Of a stretch of 64,000 nucleotides of DNA, positions 1-9,103 are shown piece by piece. The first letter of the stretch is position 1, and the number at the start of each line of letters is the position of its first letter. The translations under genes were made by a program, and so were the position numbers. The notes under the pieces were generated by a model that did not search any database, had not been told where the DNA came from, and saw nothing but the letters and a program-made list of their open reading frames with translations. Origin of the DNA: Lactobacillus sp. W8174 (GTDB lineage: Bacteria > Bacillota > Bacilli > Lactobacillales > Lactobacillaceae); contig NZ_JACFRN010000004.1 in NCBI RefSeq assembly GCF_016100975.1, positions 124,001-188,000 of the forward strand. The letters run 5' to 3'.

Positions 1-1
1 A

Positions 2-793
2 TTAATTTAAATTATCAAGTATTGCAGCTATTCCATCATGGTTGTTATCTAAAGTAGTTCTAAATTTCTTTTTCAAGTCTTGTGGTGCATTTCCCATTAT
101 TACAGGATGACCTACTGATTGAAGCATTTTCTCATCATTATAATTATCTCCAAAAGCCCAGCAGTTTTTCAGTTCTATGCCGAAAGCCTGGGCTATTACT
201 TTTGCTCCTTGACCTTTAGAAACTCGTTTAACAACTATCTCCAATAGATTCGCGGCAGATTTCACTATATAGAGTTCTGGATAGAGCCGCCTTAATTCTT
301 TTTGAGTAGCATCTAACAGGTCTGGTGTCCCCATGAGTAAAATTTTATGTACATTTTTGAGTTGCTCTATTTCAGTAATTGAACTAGGTTGCGCTTTAAA
401 TTTAACAATTTTCTCTTCATTTTCAACCAAACCATTATTATTACCTGGGAAATAATACCAGTTGTCGTCACTATAGACATTCCACACTACCCCATTATTT
501 TTACGTTCAATATAAGAACATATTTTGGCAGCTTTTGAAGCAGACATAAAATGCGAATCAAGTATATGACCCATTTCATCTAAAACCAAAGCACCATTAT
601 AGGCTACCATTGGACATGATTTGGTAATTTCTCCCACAACAGACATAATTGCTTTAGGCATCCGTGCAGAAACTGGTACAAACACATTGCCTTTAATAAT
701 TTGTTTACGAATGGCAAGTTTAGTCTTCGGTGTAACTTCTTGCTTTGAGTTAATTAATGTGCCATCTATATCCGAAAAAATTAGTATTCCCAT
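2..793 (-). CDS. Cof-type HAD-superfamily sugar/nucleotide phosphatase
   Basis: Cytosolic HAD hydrolase of the Cof/YidA class, which dephosphorylates small phosphorylated metabolites such as sugar phosphates or FMN. Of its 263 residues the N-terminus carries motif I (DIDGTL, nucleophile Asp8 and acid Asp10), and the late Mg-binding motif reads GDNYNDEKM near residue 217. The central part matches the type-IIB cap expected for the family, and the length is normal. The ATG has a good AGGAG ribosome site at about 7 nt. The TAA stop lies at the very edge of the window, so the gene is just complete. It is divergent from the neighbouring purine permease. The substrate cannot be inferred. Confidence 0.85.
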   Translation of the reverse strand: MGILIFSDIDGTLINSKQEVTPKTKLAIRKQIIKGNVFVPVSARMPKAIMSVVGEITKSCPMVAYNGALVLDEMGHILDSHFMSASKAAKICSYIERKNNGVVWNVYSDDNWYYFPGNNNGLVENEEKIVKFKAQPSSITEIEQLKNVHKILLMGTPDLLDATQKELRRLYPELYIVKSAANLLEIVVKRVSKGQGAKVIAQAFGIELKNCWAFGDNYNDEKMLQSVGHPVIMGNAPQDLKKKFRTTLDNNHDGIAAILDNLN

Positions 794-1018
794 TTTTTCT
801 CCTAACAGTATGTATAATCTACTACTGACCTATGTTTATTTTACCGATCAAACTATTAGTTGGTCAATTCTTAGCCGAATGTACTTAGTTAAAAATTATA
901 GCTGTTTTATTGGTTTGTGCTAATATAATTCGTGTTTACATTATTTTAAATGAATGATAAACTATTATAGGCGTTAATTTTGATATAAAACGCGAACAAT
1001 AATTTTGGGAGAGGTTAG

Positions 1019-2326
1019 ATGAACTTTATAAAGAGTTATTTTCAACTCGATAAATATAAAACCAGTGTTAAAATTGAATTTCTAGCTGGATTAACCACTT
1101 TTATCAGTATGTCATACATTTTATTCGTTAATCCTAGCGTTCTGGGAGCCAGTGGCATGAATAAAGGTGCGGTTTTTACAGCAACTGCTTTAGCTAGTGC
1201 TCTGGGTACTGCAATTATGGGTATCGTTGCCAATTACCCTATTGGGGAAGCTCCTGCCTTAGGAATCAATGCGTTTTTTGCTTATACAGTTTGCGTAGGC
1301 ATGCATGTTTCATGGGAAACAGCCCTAGCTGCTGTTTTCGTCGCGTCGATCATCTTTATTTTAATTACTATGTTTAAGCTGCGAGAGATGATAATTAACG
1401 CCATTCCTTCCGATCTTAAATTTGCAATTTCTTCTGGAATTGGCTTGTTCATCGCTTTCTTAGGAATGCAAGATGGTGGCTTAATTGTAGCAAATAAATC
1501 AACTCTAGTTGGTTTAGGATCACTTCATGATCCAGCAGTCTGGATTACCATTTTTGGTTTAATTGTTACTGTTATTTTAATGATCTTAAACGTACCTGGT
1601 GCTATCTTTATTGGAATGGTTTTAGCGGCCATCTTTGGTGTAGTCACAGGGCAAATTTCTTTGCCAACCAAAATAATATCTGTTGCACCAAGTATTGCTC
1701 CATCATTTGGTCAAGCAATTTTTCATGTTAAAGACATCAATACTTTACAAATGTGGGTTGTTGTTCTTACTTTTCTTTTAGTAACATTCTTTGATACTGC
1801 AGGTACTTTAATTGGCTTAGCCCAACAAGCTGGCTTTATGAAAGACAACAAAATGCCCCGTGTAGGTAAAGCACTGGCTTCAGATTCCACTGCCATGATG
1901 GTAGGCTCCGTTTTAGGAACTTCACCAGTTGGTGCATTTGTTGAATCTAGTGCCGGTATTGCTGTTGGCGGCAGAACAGGTTTAACAGCTGTCTTTGTGG
2001 CAATTTTCTTTTTAATATCAATGATCTTTAGTCCTTTGCTAGGCTTATTTACTACACATGTTACAGCACCAGCACTAATTATTGTTGGAGTCTTGATGGC
2101 TCAAAATACCGCTCATATTCAGTGGGATAAAATGGAAATTGCAGTTCCCGCTTTCTTAATTTTAATTGGTATGCCTTTAACTTATTCAATTTCAGACGGG
2201 TTAGCTTTGGGACTAATAACCTATCCTATATGTATGGTCGCTGCTAAGCGCATAAAAGAAGTTACACCAATGATGTGGATACTTTTCTTCGTATTCATCG
2301 TGTTCTTATGGGTGTTGAATTTTTAA
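1019..2326 (+). CDS. NCS2-family (AzgA/PbuG-like) purine permease, copy 1
   Basis: Integral membrane purine:proton symporter, probably for hypoxanthine/guanine or adenine. The 435 residues form about 12 to 14 hydrophobic segments. Family signatures are visible: FDTAGTLIGL in the middle and VESSAGIAVGGRTGL about 45 residues later, the substrate-binding region of AzgA/PbuG proteins. The ATG follows a strong GGGAGAGG ribosome site. A second, clearly paralogous copy lies 1.7 kb downstream on the same strand. A rho-independent terminator follows, so the gene is probably monocistronic. I see no purine riboswitch in the 225-bp leader. The substrate split between the two copies is unknown. Confidence 0.9.
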   Translation: MNFIKSYFQLDKYKTSVKIEFLAGLTTFISMSYILFVNPSVLGASGMNKGAVFTATALASALGTAIMGIVANYPIGEAPALGINAFFAYTVCVGMHVSWETALAAVFVASIIFILITMFKLREMIINAIPSDLKFAISSGIGLFIAFLGMQDGGLIVANKSTLVGLGSLHDPAVWITIFGLIVTVILMILNVPGAIFIGMVLAAIFGVVTGQISLPTKIISVAPSIAPSFGQAIFHVKDINTLQMWVVVLTFLLVTFFDTAGTLIGLAQQAGFMKDNKMPRVGKALASDSTAMMVGSVLGTSPVGAFVESSAGIAVGGRTGLTAVFVAIFFLISMIFSPLLGLFTTHVTAPALIIVGVLMAQNTAHIQWDKMEIAVPAFLILIGMPLTYSISDGLALGLITYPICMVAAKRIKEVTPMMWILFFVFIVFLWVLNF

Positions 2327-2363
2327 ACTTACTAATTGTTTTAAAAGAACAATATGTTAAACT

Positions 2364-2408
2364 AAGCAAATATAAAGGTGTTTATTCGCCTAATATATTT
2401 GCTTTTTT
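2364..2408 (+). terminator. Terminator of first purine permease
   Basis: An 11-bp stem (AAGCAAATATA pairing with TATATTTGCTT) is followed by a T-run. It overlaps the region just before the next gene's ribosome binding site. Confidence 0.75.
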
Positions 2409-2427
2409 ATTTAGAAGGGAGTCCTTT

Positions 2428-3873
2428 ATGAGAACAATAGATTATAAAAAATTTATATTGCCATTATTATTTGGCCTTATATTCTGGTTTACCACACCAA
2501 TTCGTCCTGCTGGAGTATCAGTTCAAGCCTGGCATATGCTGGCAATATTCATCGGAACAATCGTTGGTTGTATTACTTTACCAATAGCAATTAGTGGCGT
2601 TACTTTAATTGGCTTTACCCTTACAATATGCCTTGGGCTCGCACCCCTTGCCGACAAAGTTGTTAACGGCAAGATCGTCGCAAAAGGTGCAATTGACGCA
2701 TTCGCTAATTCATCTGCCTGGCTAATCGTTATGGCTTTTATGATTTCACGTGGTATTGTAAAAACCGGCTTAGGTCAGAGAATTGCTCTATATTTTGTTA
2801 AATGGTTTGGTCATAAATCCTTAGGCTTGGGCTATGCTATTGGTGCTATTGACTTAATAGTTTCTCCTGCAACACCTTCAAACGGTGCGAGAGCAGGCGG
2901 CGTAGTATATCCATTAATTCAATCATTAGCAAATACATTTGACTCTAGGCCAAATGACCCATCACGTAAAAAGATGGGAGCCTATCTAACTTTTACAGAA
3001 TTTCAAGTTAACATTATTACTTCATCATTATTTATGACCGCTTGTGCACCCAACTTAATTGCTGTTGCTCTTGCTGGCAAAGCAGGCGTGACTCTCAGCT
3101 GGATGCCATGGTTAACGGCCAGCATTGTGCCCGCAGCAATTTGTTTACTTGTTGTACCCTATTTTGTTTATAAGCTTTACCCGCCAGAAATCAAGGAAAC
3201 TCCTAACGCTAGAGAATGGGCTGACGGTGAACTGGCAAAAATGGGTAAACTAACTTTATCCGAAAAATTAATGGCAGTTATTTTTGCAATTACTTTAGTA
3301 CTTTGGATGCTTTCCAGTACTTTAGGAATAGATGCTACATTAATTGCATTCATTTCTGTTTCACTTTTACTGCTTACAGGTGTATTAGCACCTAAAGACT
3401 TATTAAGTGAAACCGGAGCTTGGAACATTCTGATTTGGTTGTCTATTTTAGTATTCATGGCTGAAAAACTAACTCAGTTTGGTTTAATTGGGTGGATATC
3501 AACAAGTATTTCTAGTGCAATGAAAGGTCTTAATTGGCTATTAGTTTTAGTAGTATTAGCACTTGTTCTGTTCTATACTCATTATCTATTTGCCAGTGCG
3601 ACAGCTCATAATTCAGCAATGTATTTGCCACTTTTAACTGTAGCTATTTCAGCAGGAGCACCAAAGTTACTGGCAGCACAGTTTTTAGCGCTATTTTCAG
3701 CAATTATGGGTTCTACAACTCACTATTCCAGCCCTGCCGCTTCTGTTTTAGCTTCTTCAGGATATGTAAAGCAAAATGAATGGTGGAAACTTAGTTTTAT
3801 CTTTGGCATATTTTATATCTTAGTTTATGGCATCATTGGCCTAGCTTGGATGAAACTAATTGGTATGTGGTAA
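2428..3873 (+). CDS. DASS-family (SLC13-like) anion:sodium symporter
   Basis: Membrane transporter of the divalent anion:Na+ symporter family, which takes up di- and tricarboxylates such as malate, succinate, citrate or 2-oxoglutarate. I place the start at the ATG reading MRTIDYKKF, preceded by AGAAGGGA, giving 481 residues. The reading frame is open further upstream but would run through the previous terminator. The protein is hydrophobic throughout, with two Asn-containing re-entrant-type segments (NSSAWLIVMAF and TAHNSAMYLP) typical of the family. It is flanked by two paralogous purine permeases and has its own terminator. Its closest functional label is a plastid-type 2-oxoglutarate/malate translocator homologue, and the exact substrate is not deducible. 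Confidence 0.85.
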   Translation: MRTIDYKKFILPLLFGLIFWFTTPIRPAGVSVQAWHMLAIFIGTIVGCITLPIAISGVTLIGFTLTICLGLAPLADKVVNGKIVAKGAIDAFANSSAWLIVMAFMISRGIVKTGLGQRIALYFVKWFGHKSLGLGYAIGAIDLIVSPATPSNGARAGGVVYPLIQSLANTFDSRPNDPSRKKMGAYLTFTEFQVNIITSSLFMTACAPNLIAVALAGKAGVTLSWMPWLTASIVPAAICLLVVPYFVYKLYPPEIKETPNAREWADGELAKMGKLTLSEKLMAVIFAITLVLWMLSSTLGIDATLIAFISVSLLLLTGVLAPKDLLSETGAWNILIWLSILVFMAEKLTQFGLIGWISTSISSAMKGLNWLLVLVVLALVLFYTHYLFASATAHNSAMYLPLLTVAISAGAPKLLAAQFLALFSAIMGSTTHYSSPAASVLASSGYVKQNEWWKLSFIFGIFYILVYGIIGLAWMKLIGMW

Positions 3874-3891
3874 GTTGTTAAAACGTTAAAG

Positions 3892-3918
3892 CAAATCTAT
3901 ACGGATTTGTTTTTTTTA
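3892..3918 (+). terminator. Terminator of DASS transporter
   Basis: A short stem (CAAATC with GATTTG) is followed by eight T residues just after the stop codon. Confidence 0.6.
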
Positions 3919-4018
3919 TTACCCGGGAAATAATTTTGAATAAAATGGATTTTTAGACTAAATAAGTTATATACTAGTTATATTAGTTCTTTATAATTTT
4001 AATATTTTTGGAGGAAAA

Positions 4019-5329
4019 ATGACGACATTAGATAAAGTCTTTCATTTAAACGATGCTCATACCACTGTTAAACGCGAATTAATAGCTGCATTAACCACGT
4101 TTGTCAGTCTCTCCTACATCCTTTTTGTTAACCCTAACATTTTACACGCAGCAGGTATTAATAAGGGAGCGGCTTTTACAGTAACCGCAGTTTCAATTGC
4201 AATCGGCTGTTTTATTATGGGACTGGTTGCTAATTATCCTGTAGCCTTGGCTCCAACACTTGGCAGTGCTGCATTTTTTGCCTATAACGTTTGTGGAGGA
4301 ATGCACATTAACTGGCAAACTGCCTTAGCTGCTGTTTTAGTTGCATCTGTTTTGTTTATTTTAATAACAGTTTTGAAACTTCGTGAAATAGTAGTCGATG
4401 CTATACCGCAGGATTTGAAATATGCTATTTCAGCTGGTATTGGTTTATTTATTGCCTTTATTGGCCTGCAAAACGGCAAATTAATTGTCAACAGTGATTC
4501 AAATTTAGTTACTTTGGGTAAATTTAATTCACCAGCTGTATGGATTACGCTTTTTGGTTTAGTTTTAACTGTGATTTTAATGGCAATGAATGTGCCAGGT
4601 TCCATTTTTATTGGTATGGTGGTAACAGCTGTCTTTGGGGTTATTATTGGCCAAGTAGCTGTTCCTAAAGGTATTATCGCCAGCGCACCAAGCATTGCTC
4701 CTACCTTTGGCCAAGCCGTATTTCATTTAAAAGATATTAATACTCCCCAACTATTCATGGTAGTTTTAACCTTTTTATTGGTTACTTTCTTTGACACTGC
4801 AGGAACGCTGATTGGCATGACTGAACAAGCGGGAATGGTTGATCAAAATGGTAAAATACCTCGAATTGGTAGAGCGTTCCTATCGGATTCGTTAGCCATG
4901 GTCGAAGGAGCTGTCTTAGGAACTGCTCCACTTGGAACTTCTGTGGAATCCAGTGCGGGAATTGCCATGGGTGGCCGTACAGGATTAACAGCAATTTTTG
5001 TAGGAATCTTTTTCCTGATTTCAATGATTTTTAGTCCACTTTTGGCAGTTATCCCTACTACTGTTACTGCTCCAGCATTAATTATTGTTGGGGTGCTCAT
5101 GGCAGGCAATCTGAAGAAAATTAACTGGGATAAGTTTGAAATTGCTTTTCCAGCGTTTTTAACAGTAGTTGGTATGCCTTTAACATATAGCATTTCTGAT
5201 GGCTTGGCTCTTGGCATGATTGCCTATCCAATTACTATGATTGCATCAAAACAGGCCAAAAAAGTTTCACCAATGATGTATATTTTATTAGTTGTATTTG
5301 TTATCTTTTTCTTGATCACAAATATGTAA
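4019..5329 (+). CDS. NCS2-family (AzgA/PbuG-like) purine permease, copy 2
   Basis: Second purine:proton symporter, 436 residues, aligning end to end with the copy at 1019-2326. Examples are FVSLSYILFVNPNI against FISMSYILFVNPSV, and FDTAGTLIGMTEQAG against FDTAGTLIGLAQQAG. The family signature VESSAGIAMGGRTGL is intact. An excellent GGAGG ribosome site lies 5 nt before the ATG. The gene ends in its own terminator. Divergence in the first third (ALAPTLGSAAFF against GEAPALGINAFF) falls in a likely substrate-contact segment, so the two copies may prefer different bases. This is inference from the pattern only. Confidence 0.9.
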   Translation: MTTLDKVFHLNDAHTTVKRELIAALTTFVSLSYILFVNPNILHAAGINKGAAFTVTAVSIAIGCFIMGLVANYPVALAPTLGSAAFFAYNVCGGMHINWQTALAAVLVASVLFILITVLKLREIVVDAIPQDLKYAISAGIGLFIAFIGLQNGKLIVNSDSNLVTLGKFNSPAVWITLFGLVLTVILMAMNVPGSIFIGMVVTAVFGVIIGQVAVPKGIIASAPSIAPTFGQAVFHLKDINTPQLFMVVLTFLLVTFFDTAGTLIGMTEQAGMVDQNGKIPRIGRAFLSDSLAMVEGAVLGTAPLGTSVESSAGIAMGGRTGLTAIFVGIFFLISMIFSPLLAVIPTTVTAPALIIVGVLMAGNLKKINWDKFEIAFPAFLTVVGMPLTYSISDGLALGMIAYPITMIASKQAKKVSPMMYILLVVFVIFFLITNM

Positions 5330-5348
5330 GAATATCTGTCTAATTACA

Positions 5349-5377
5349 AAGGTCACTTTTAGAAGTGGCCTTTTTTT
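5349..5377 (+). terminator. Terminator of second purine permease
   Basis: The stem AAGGTCACTT pairs with AAGTGGCCTT (one G-U pair) and is followed by a run of T. Confidence 0.8.
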
Positions 5378-5472
5378 ATACTTAATTGATAAATTACACT
5401 TTATTTTTTATTTATTTGCTATTATAATTCATAAAAATATTTACATTTTATTCCTGAAAGAAGGTAATTATC

Positions 5473-5763
5473 ATGTCTAACACTAAGGAGAAATGGTTCA
5501 GCCGCTATATTGGCACTATTACGTTCTTCATTATTGCTTTATTAACCAGTTTTAATTCTGGCTTTTTCCCTTATTCAATTGCTGGAAGACTCTGTGCCAT
5601 TTTGTGGTTGGTCACATTCAGCTTTTTGCTATTTGCCTGTGAATATTTGATTAATCACACAAGTCTTGATAATAAAAATACTGCAAAAGCAGTGGTAAAT
5701 TTTAGTATTTGGCTCCTTGCAGCCTTAGTTTTAGTAATATTTAGTTTAATTTTTAAAAAATGA
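5473..5763 (+). CDS. Small membrane protein, unknown function
   Basis: A 96-residue protein with three predicted membrane helices (about residues 12-30, 38-57 and 73-93) and a short lysine-rich C-terminus. It starts at an ATG preceded by AAGAAGG at a suitable distance and follows the terminator of the purine permease, so it has its own promoter. I recognise no family. Small proteins of this kind are common beside transporters in lactobacilli, but there is no evidence linking it to either neighbour. Confidence 0.65.
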   Translation: MSNTKEKWFSRYIGTITFFIIALLTSFNSGFFPYSIAGRLCAILWLVTFSFLLFACEYLINHTSLDNKNTAKAVVNFSIWLLAALVLVIFSLIFKK

Positions 5764-5909
5764 ACTTTTGCTTTTAATTCACTTTAGGTTATTTTTGAAA
5801 GGTATTTTTGCACGGATCGTAAAAATTTGTTATGTTAAGTAGCAGTTAATTCATTCAATGAAAGGGAAGTTGTAAAGTAGATTAAGTAGCTCGTATTTAA
5901 TCTATTATT

Positions 5910-7235
5910 ATGAAAGAAAAAAAGACAAAAATAATTAAAAAAGATTATAAAAAGGCACCTCTTTCAAAAGTTCATTTACGCGTAATGACTGCCATTGCTT
6001 TAGGGCAATTTACTTGTGGCTTTTCACTAGGAATTACTGGTGTAGCTATGAACAGTGCTGCCAAGTACATTCAAATTAGTAACATGTGGACTGGATTAAT
6101 TGGAGCCGGTGGTTTGATAGGCTTATCCAGCAGTGCTCTGATTGGTCGCTTATCCGATAAAATTGGTCGCAGTCAACTGCTCATGAGCAACATGTATGTA
6201 TTGGCCATCCTTTCACTTCTGCATCCCATTACGACCAGTCTTTCCTTAACGTTTTTAATCAGGATCGGCATTGGACTAATGATGGCAATTGATTATACAG
6301 CTGGAAATGCGCTATTGACTGAATGGCTGCCTAAAGGAGAAGACAGTAAAAGGCAGAGCCATTTGTTAATCTACTGGGTTTTAGGCTTTATTGCCTCATA
6401 CTTAACCGGTACATATCTGGTAGGCTATGGTAGTCATACCTGGCAGATCATTTTAGCAACAGGTGCAATCCCTGCATTAGTTACAGCACTCTTTCGCAGC
6501 TTATTTCCACTGCCACCTTCCCCTGGATGGCTAGCCAGCAAAGGTAAAATTAAAGCCGCTAACAGACTTATTGGTAGGATTTTGGGCCATAAATGGGGTA
6601 TTTCTCGTCATTTTAAGCGTTCCAAAAAGGCTGGGCAAACTTCTTGGACAGTTCTTTTCAGTAAAAAATACCTACGCAGTACATTAGTGGGAGGAAGTTT
6701 TTATGCCTGCCAAACCTTTGCTTTCTTTGGCATCAGCATCTTTTTACCAATTCTTTTGCAAGGCATGAACATTAGTAATCCTAAAGTTTCAGGAGATCTA
6801 TACAATGTCAGCATGTTAGTGGGAATATTTTTAGGCATTTATCTTTTTAATCACCTCAGCCGTCGCCTCTTTTTAAACAGTAATTTTCTATTATCTGCAC
6901 TATTAATAGGAATGCTAGCACTAATGCCTCATGTTTCTTCTTTAGTTAAAATAGTTATTTTTTCAATCTTTGCCATTATCTTATCTTCCGGTTTGGTACT
7001 TGATTATCCCTATCCTACTGAACTATTCGATACCAAAGTTCAAGCCAGTGGTGTAGGTACTTGCATCACAATCAGTCGTATTGGTGCAGCTGCTGGGACA
7101 TTTCTGTTACCAATTTTAACGGAAATTGGTGGACCTAACTTAGCAATGCTCGTTTGTGCCTGCGTTCTCTTTCTTGCTTTTGTCATTTGTTTAATCTGGG
7201 CACCAGAAACTTCGCCTAAATATCGAAAAAATTAA
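5910..7235 (+). CDS. Major facilitator superfamily transporter
   Basis: A 12-helix MFS transporter of 441 residues. The loop between helices 2 and 3 contains the MFS motif GRLSDKIGRSQ, and a repeat-like GDLYNVSMLVGIFLG segment lies in the second half. The basic N-terminal tail is cytosolic. The first half resembles the metabolite:H+ symporter group (sugar-acid or aromatic-acid carriers), but the substrate cannot be assigned. The start is the only ATG after an in-frame stop at 5898. Its ribosome site is poor, since the nearest purine-rich stretch (GAAAGGGAAG) lies about 40 nt upstream, so translation may be weak or the leader structured. A convergent terminator follows. Confidence 0.8.
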   Translation: MKEKKTKIIKKDYKKAPLSKVHLRVMTAIALGQFTCGFSLGITGVAMNSAAKYIQISNMWTGLIGAGGLIGLSSSALIGRLSDKIGRSQLLMSNMYVLAILSLLHPITTSLSLTFLIRIGIGLMMAIDYTAGNALLTEWLPKGEDSKRQSHLLIYWVLGFIASYLTGTYLVGYGSHTWQIILATGAIPALVTALFRSLFPLPPSPGWLASKGKIKAANRLIGRILGHKWGISRHFKRSKKAGQTSWTVLFSKKYLRSTLVGGSFYACQTFAFFGISIFLPILLQGMNISNPKVSGDLYNVSMLVGIFLGIYLFNHLSRRLFLNSNFLLSALLIGMLALMPHVSSLVKIVIFSIFAIILSSGLVLDYPYPTELFDTKVQASGVGTCITISRIGAAAGTFLLPILTEIGGPNLAMLVCACVLFLAFVICLIWAPETSPKYRKN

Positions 7236-7267
7236 AAAAGCACGTTTATTTATAACGCGCTTTTTTG
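7234..7267. terminator. Convergent terminator between MFS gene and PTS operon
   Basis: AAAAAAGCACGTT and AACGCGCTTTTTT form a stem with one mismatch, with A-run and T-run on either side. It can serve both the plus-strand MFS gene and the minus-strand PTS operon. Confidence 0.7.
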
Positions 7268-7289
7268 TCATAAAACTTTTCTTAATAAA

Positions 7290-7604
7290 TTATTTCTTTA
7301 AACAATCAATTGCCTTTTTTAATTCTTGATCAGCATTTATAATAAACGGTTCAGAACCCGATTCATATACATTATCAAGTCCTTCAAATCTATCTCTTCC
7401 AGAAATAGGCACATCTGAAGCAATAATAATTACATCAGCGTTTTTAATATCGTCTTCAGTTAATTTGTCTTCTGTACCTACACTTCCTTGAGTTTCTACT
7501 TTAACTTCACATCCAAGACCCTTTGCGGCTTTTTTCAAAGCCTCAGCAGCCATATACGTGTGAGCAATACCAGTTGAACAAGAAGTTACACCAACAATTT
7601 TCAT
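7290..7604 (-). CDS. PTS fructose-family component IIB
   Basis: Cytosolic phosphotransfer protein of a fructose/mannitol-family PTS permease. It takes phosphate from IIA on a cysteine and gives it to the sugar bound by IIC. I start it at the ATG reading MKIVGVTSC (104 residues), because GGAGG sits at the right distance; an upstream TTG overlaps that site. The active-site loop reads C9-STGIAHT, where most members have CPTGIAHT, so the proline is replaced by serine. It is the last gene of an operon with IIC, IIA, a PRD regulator and an SIS sugar-phosphate protein. No kinase (fruK) is present, so the sugar is probably not fructose. Confidence 0.85.
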   Translation of the reverse strand: MKIVGVTSCSTGIAHTYMAAEALKKAAKGLGCEVKVETQGSVGTEDKLTEDDIKNADVIIIASDVPISGRDRFEGLDNVYESGSEPFIINADQELKKAIDCLKK

Positions 7605-7621
7605 AATTATTACCTCCAAAT

Positions 7622-8656
7622 TTATTTATTTTTACCTTTTAAACCTACTTTAAAAATATTAATACATATAGCTGTTACTATAGACCCGACCAAAATTGCA
7701 ATGACGAACATTATTTTATGTGTCGCAACAGGAGTTACAATAATACCTCCTTGAGGAGCATATTCTTCACATCCTGCAAGCATCGCAATTATTGCTCCAA
7801 CTATTCCACCAATACAATTTGCAGGAATTACTTTTAGAGGATCTTCAGCAGCAAAAGGAATGGCTCCTTCTGATATACCAATAATTCCCATTAAAAGAGC
7901 TGCTTTTCCAGCACTTTTTTGACTTTCATCCCACAATTTAGGTGCAAACAAAGTTGCTAATCCCATTCCAAGAGGAGGAGTACAAATTGCCACAGCAACT
8001 GGAGCAGCCAGTGTATAAATACCTTGATCAAAATACGCCCAAGCAAATAAACATGCTACTACATTAACAGGTCCTCCCATATCAAACGCTGTCATGAAGC
8101 CAAGGATTGCTGCTAATAAAATTGCGTTACCATTAGACATAGACTTTAAAAACGCAGTCATTGAACTCATTATTCCGGCAACCGGAGCAACAACAATATA
8201 TTTCATTATGACAACTACTATTAAACCATCAATCAATGGAACAATAAAAATTGGTACTAATGCCTTTAAACTTGCTGGTATGGGTTTACAAAGACTTTTA
8301 GTCCACATAACTACATATCCCGCAAGAATACCAGCTACAATACCACCTAAAAAACCTGCGCCGTTTTTATATGCTATAAGACCCCCTAAAAAACCTGGCA
8401 TAATTGCTGCTCTATCAGCAAAGCCAAAAGCAATAAAGGCTGCTAATATAGGTACCATTAATTGCATTGAAGTTGTGCCAAAAGAATTTAAAGTTTTTAG
8501 GATCGGATTAGTAATAGCGATACCTTTCCCGCTTGTACTTAGAGCTGTGGCAAGAGCAATGTAAATACCCCCGAAAATAACAAATGGAATCATATATCCC
8601 ACTCCTGTCATCAGAGCCCCTTTAATTCTATTTATTTCTCTTTTAAGTACGCTCAT
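7622..8656 (-). CDS. PTS fructose-family component IIC (permease)
   Basis: Membrane channel and sugar-binding component of the PTS system, 344 residues with about nine or ten helices. It starts MSVLKREINRIKGALMTGVGYMIPFVIFGG, the standard opening of fructose-type IIC proteins, and contains the conserved segments FDMGGPVN and ISEGAIPFA used in substrate binding. It is a free-standing IIC, separate from IIA and IIB. An AAGGGG ribosome site precedes the ATG. The IIA gene ends 4 nt upstream and the IIB gene begins 17 nt after the stop, so the genes are translationally packed. Sugar specificity is unknown. Confidence 0.85.
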   Translation of the reverse strand: MSVLKREINRIKGALMTGVGYMIPFVIFGGIYIALATALSTSGKGIAITNPILKTLNSFGTTSMQLMVPILAAFIAFGFADRAAIMPGFLGGLIAYKNGAGFLGGIVAGILAGYVVMWTKSLCKPIPASLKALVPIFIVPLIDGLIVVVIMKYIVVAPVAGIMSSMTAFLKSMSNGNAILLAAILGFMTAFDMGGPVNVVACLFAWAYFDQGIYTLAAPVAVAICTPPLGMGLATLFAPKLWDESQKSAGKAALLMGIIGISEGAIPFAAEDPLKVIPANCIGGIVGAIIAMLAGCEEYAPQGGIIVTPVATHKIMFVIAILVGSIVTAICINIFKVGLKGKNK

Positions 8657-8660
8657 TTCT

Positions 8661-9101
8661 TTACCCCTTTTCGTCTAAAATTTTTATTACTTCGCTTTCA
8701 CTTGTTGTTTTTGCTAGAGCATTCAAAATCTCTTTATTTATCAATTTTTTTGCTAAATTCGACAATACTTTTAAGTGTATATCACTCTTTTTATTTGGCA
8801 CTCCCAGCATAAAAATCATATTCACCAGACTCTTTGTATCCCCGTTCCACTCAAGCGGTTTTTTTAACCTTAAAAAGGTAATGAATGGCTTTTTAACATC
8901 ACTTGACTTTGCGTGGGGTATAGCAATTGAATTACCCATATAAGTAGTTACTTCGCTTTCTCTTATGAGAATTTTATTTTTAAAATCTTTTGAACTTGAA
9001 CTTAAATAGTTGTGCTCTTTTAGTTTTTTAATCAGGAAATCAATTATTTCCTTTTTAGTCTGTAAATTTAAATCTAAAAATACTATGTCAGTATTGATCA
9101 T
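8661..9101 (-). CDS. PTS fructose/mannitol-family component IIA
   Basis: Cytosolic phosphocarrier of 146 residues (PTS_EIIA_2 fold) that receives phosphate from HPr on a histidine. The active site reads GNSIAIPHAKSSD, with the phosphorylated histidine at residue 63. It lies between the PRD regulator gene, which ends 2 nt upstream, and the IIC gene. The ribosome site is inside the regulator's last codons and is weak, suggesting translational coupling. Length and motif are normal for the family. Confidence 0.85.
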   Translation of the reverse strand: MINTDIVFLDLNLQTKKEIIDFLIKKLKEHNYLSSSSKDFKNKILIRESEVTTYMGNSIAIPHAKSSDVKKPFITFLRLKKPLEWNGDTKSLVNMIFMLGVPNKKSDIHLKVLSNLAKKLINKEILNALAKTTSESEVIKILDEKG

Positions 9102-9103
9102 CT

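Noticed and set aside
621-923. 100-codon plus-strand frame opposite the HAD gene
   Set aside because: Mostly antisense to a well-supported gene, without a ribosome site or recognisable product.
794-1018. Purine riboswitch before the first purine permease
   Set aside because: The conserved purine-aptamer junction and loop sequences are not present in the leader.
2275-2427. N-terminal extension of the DASS transporter into the purine permease gene
   Set aside because: It would pass through a terminator hairpin and lacks a ribosome site; the ATG at 2428 has one.
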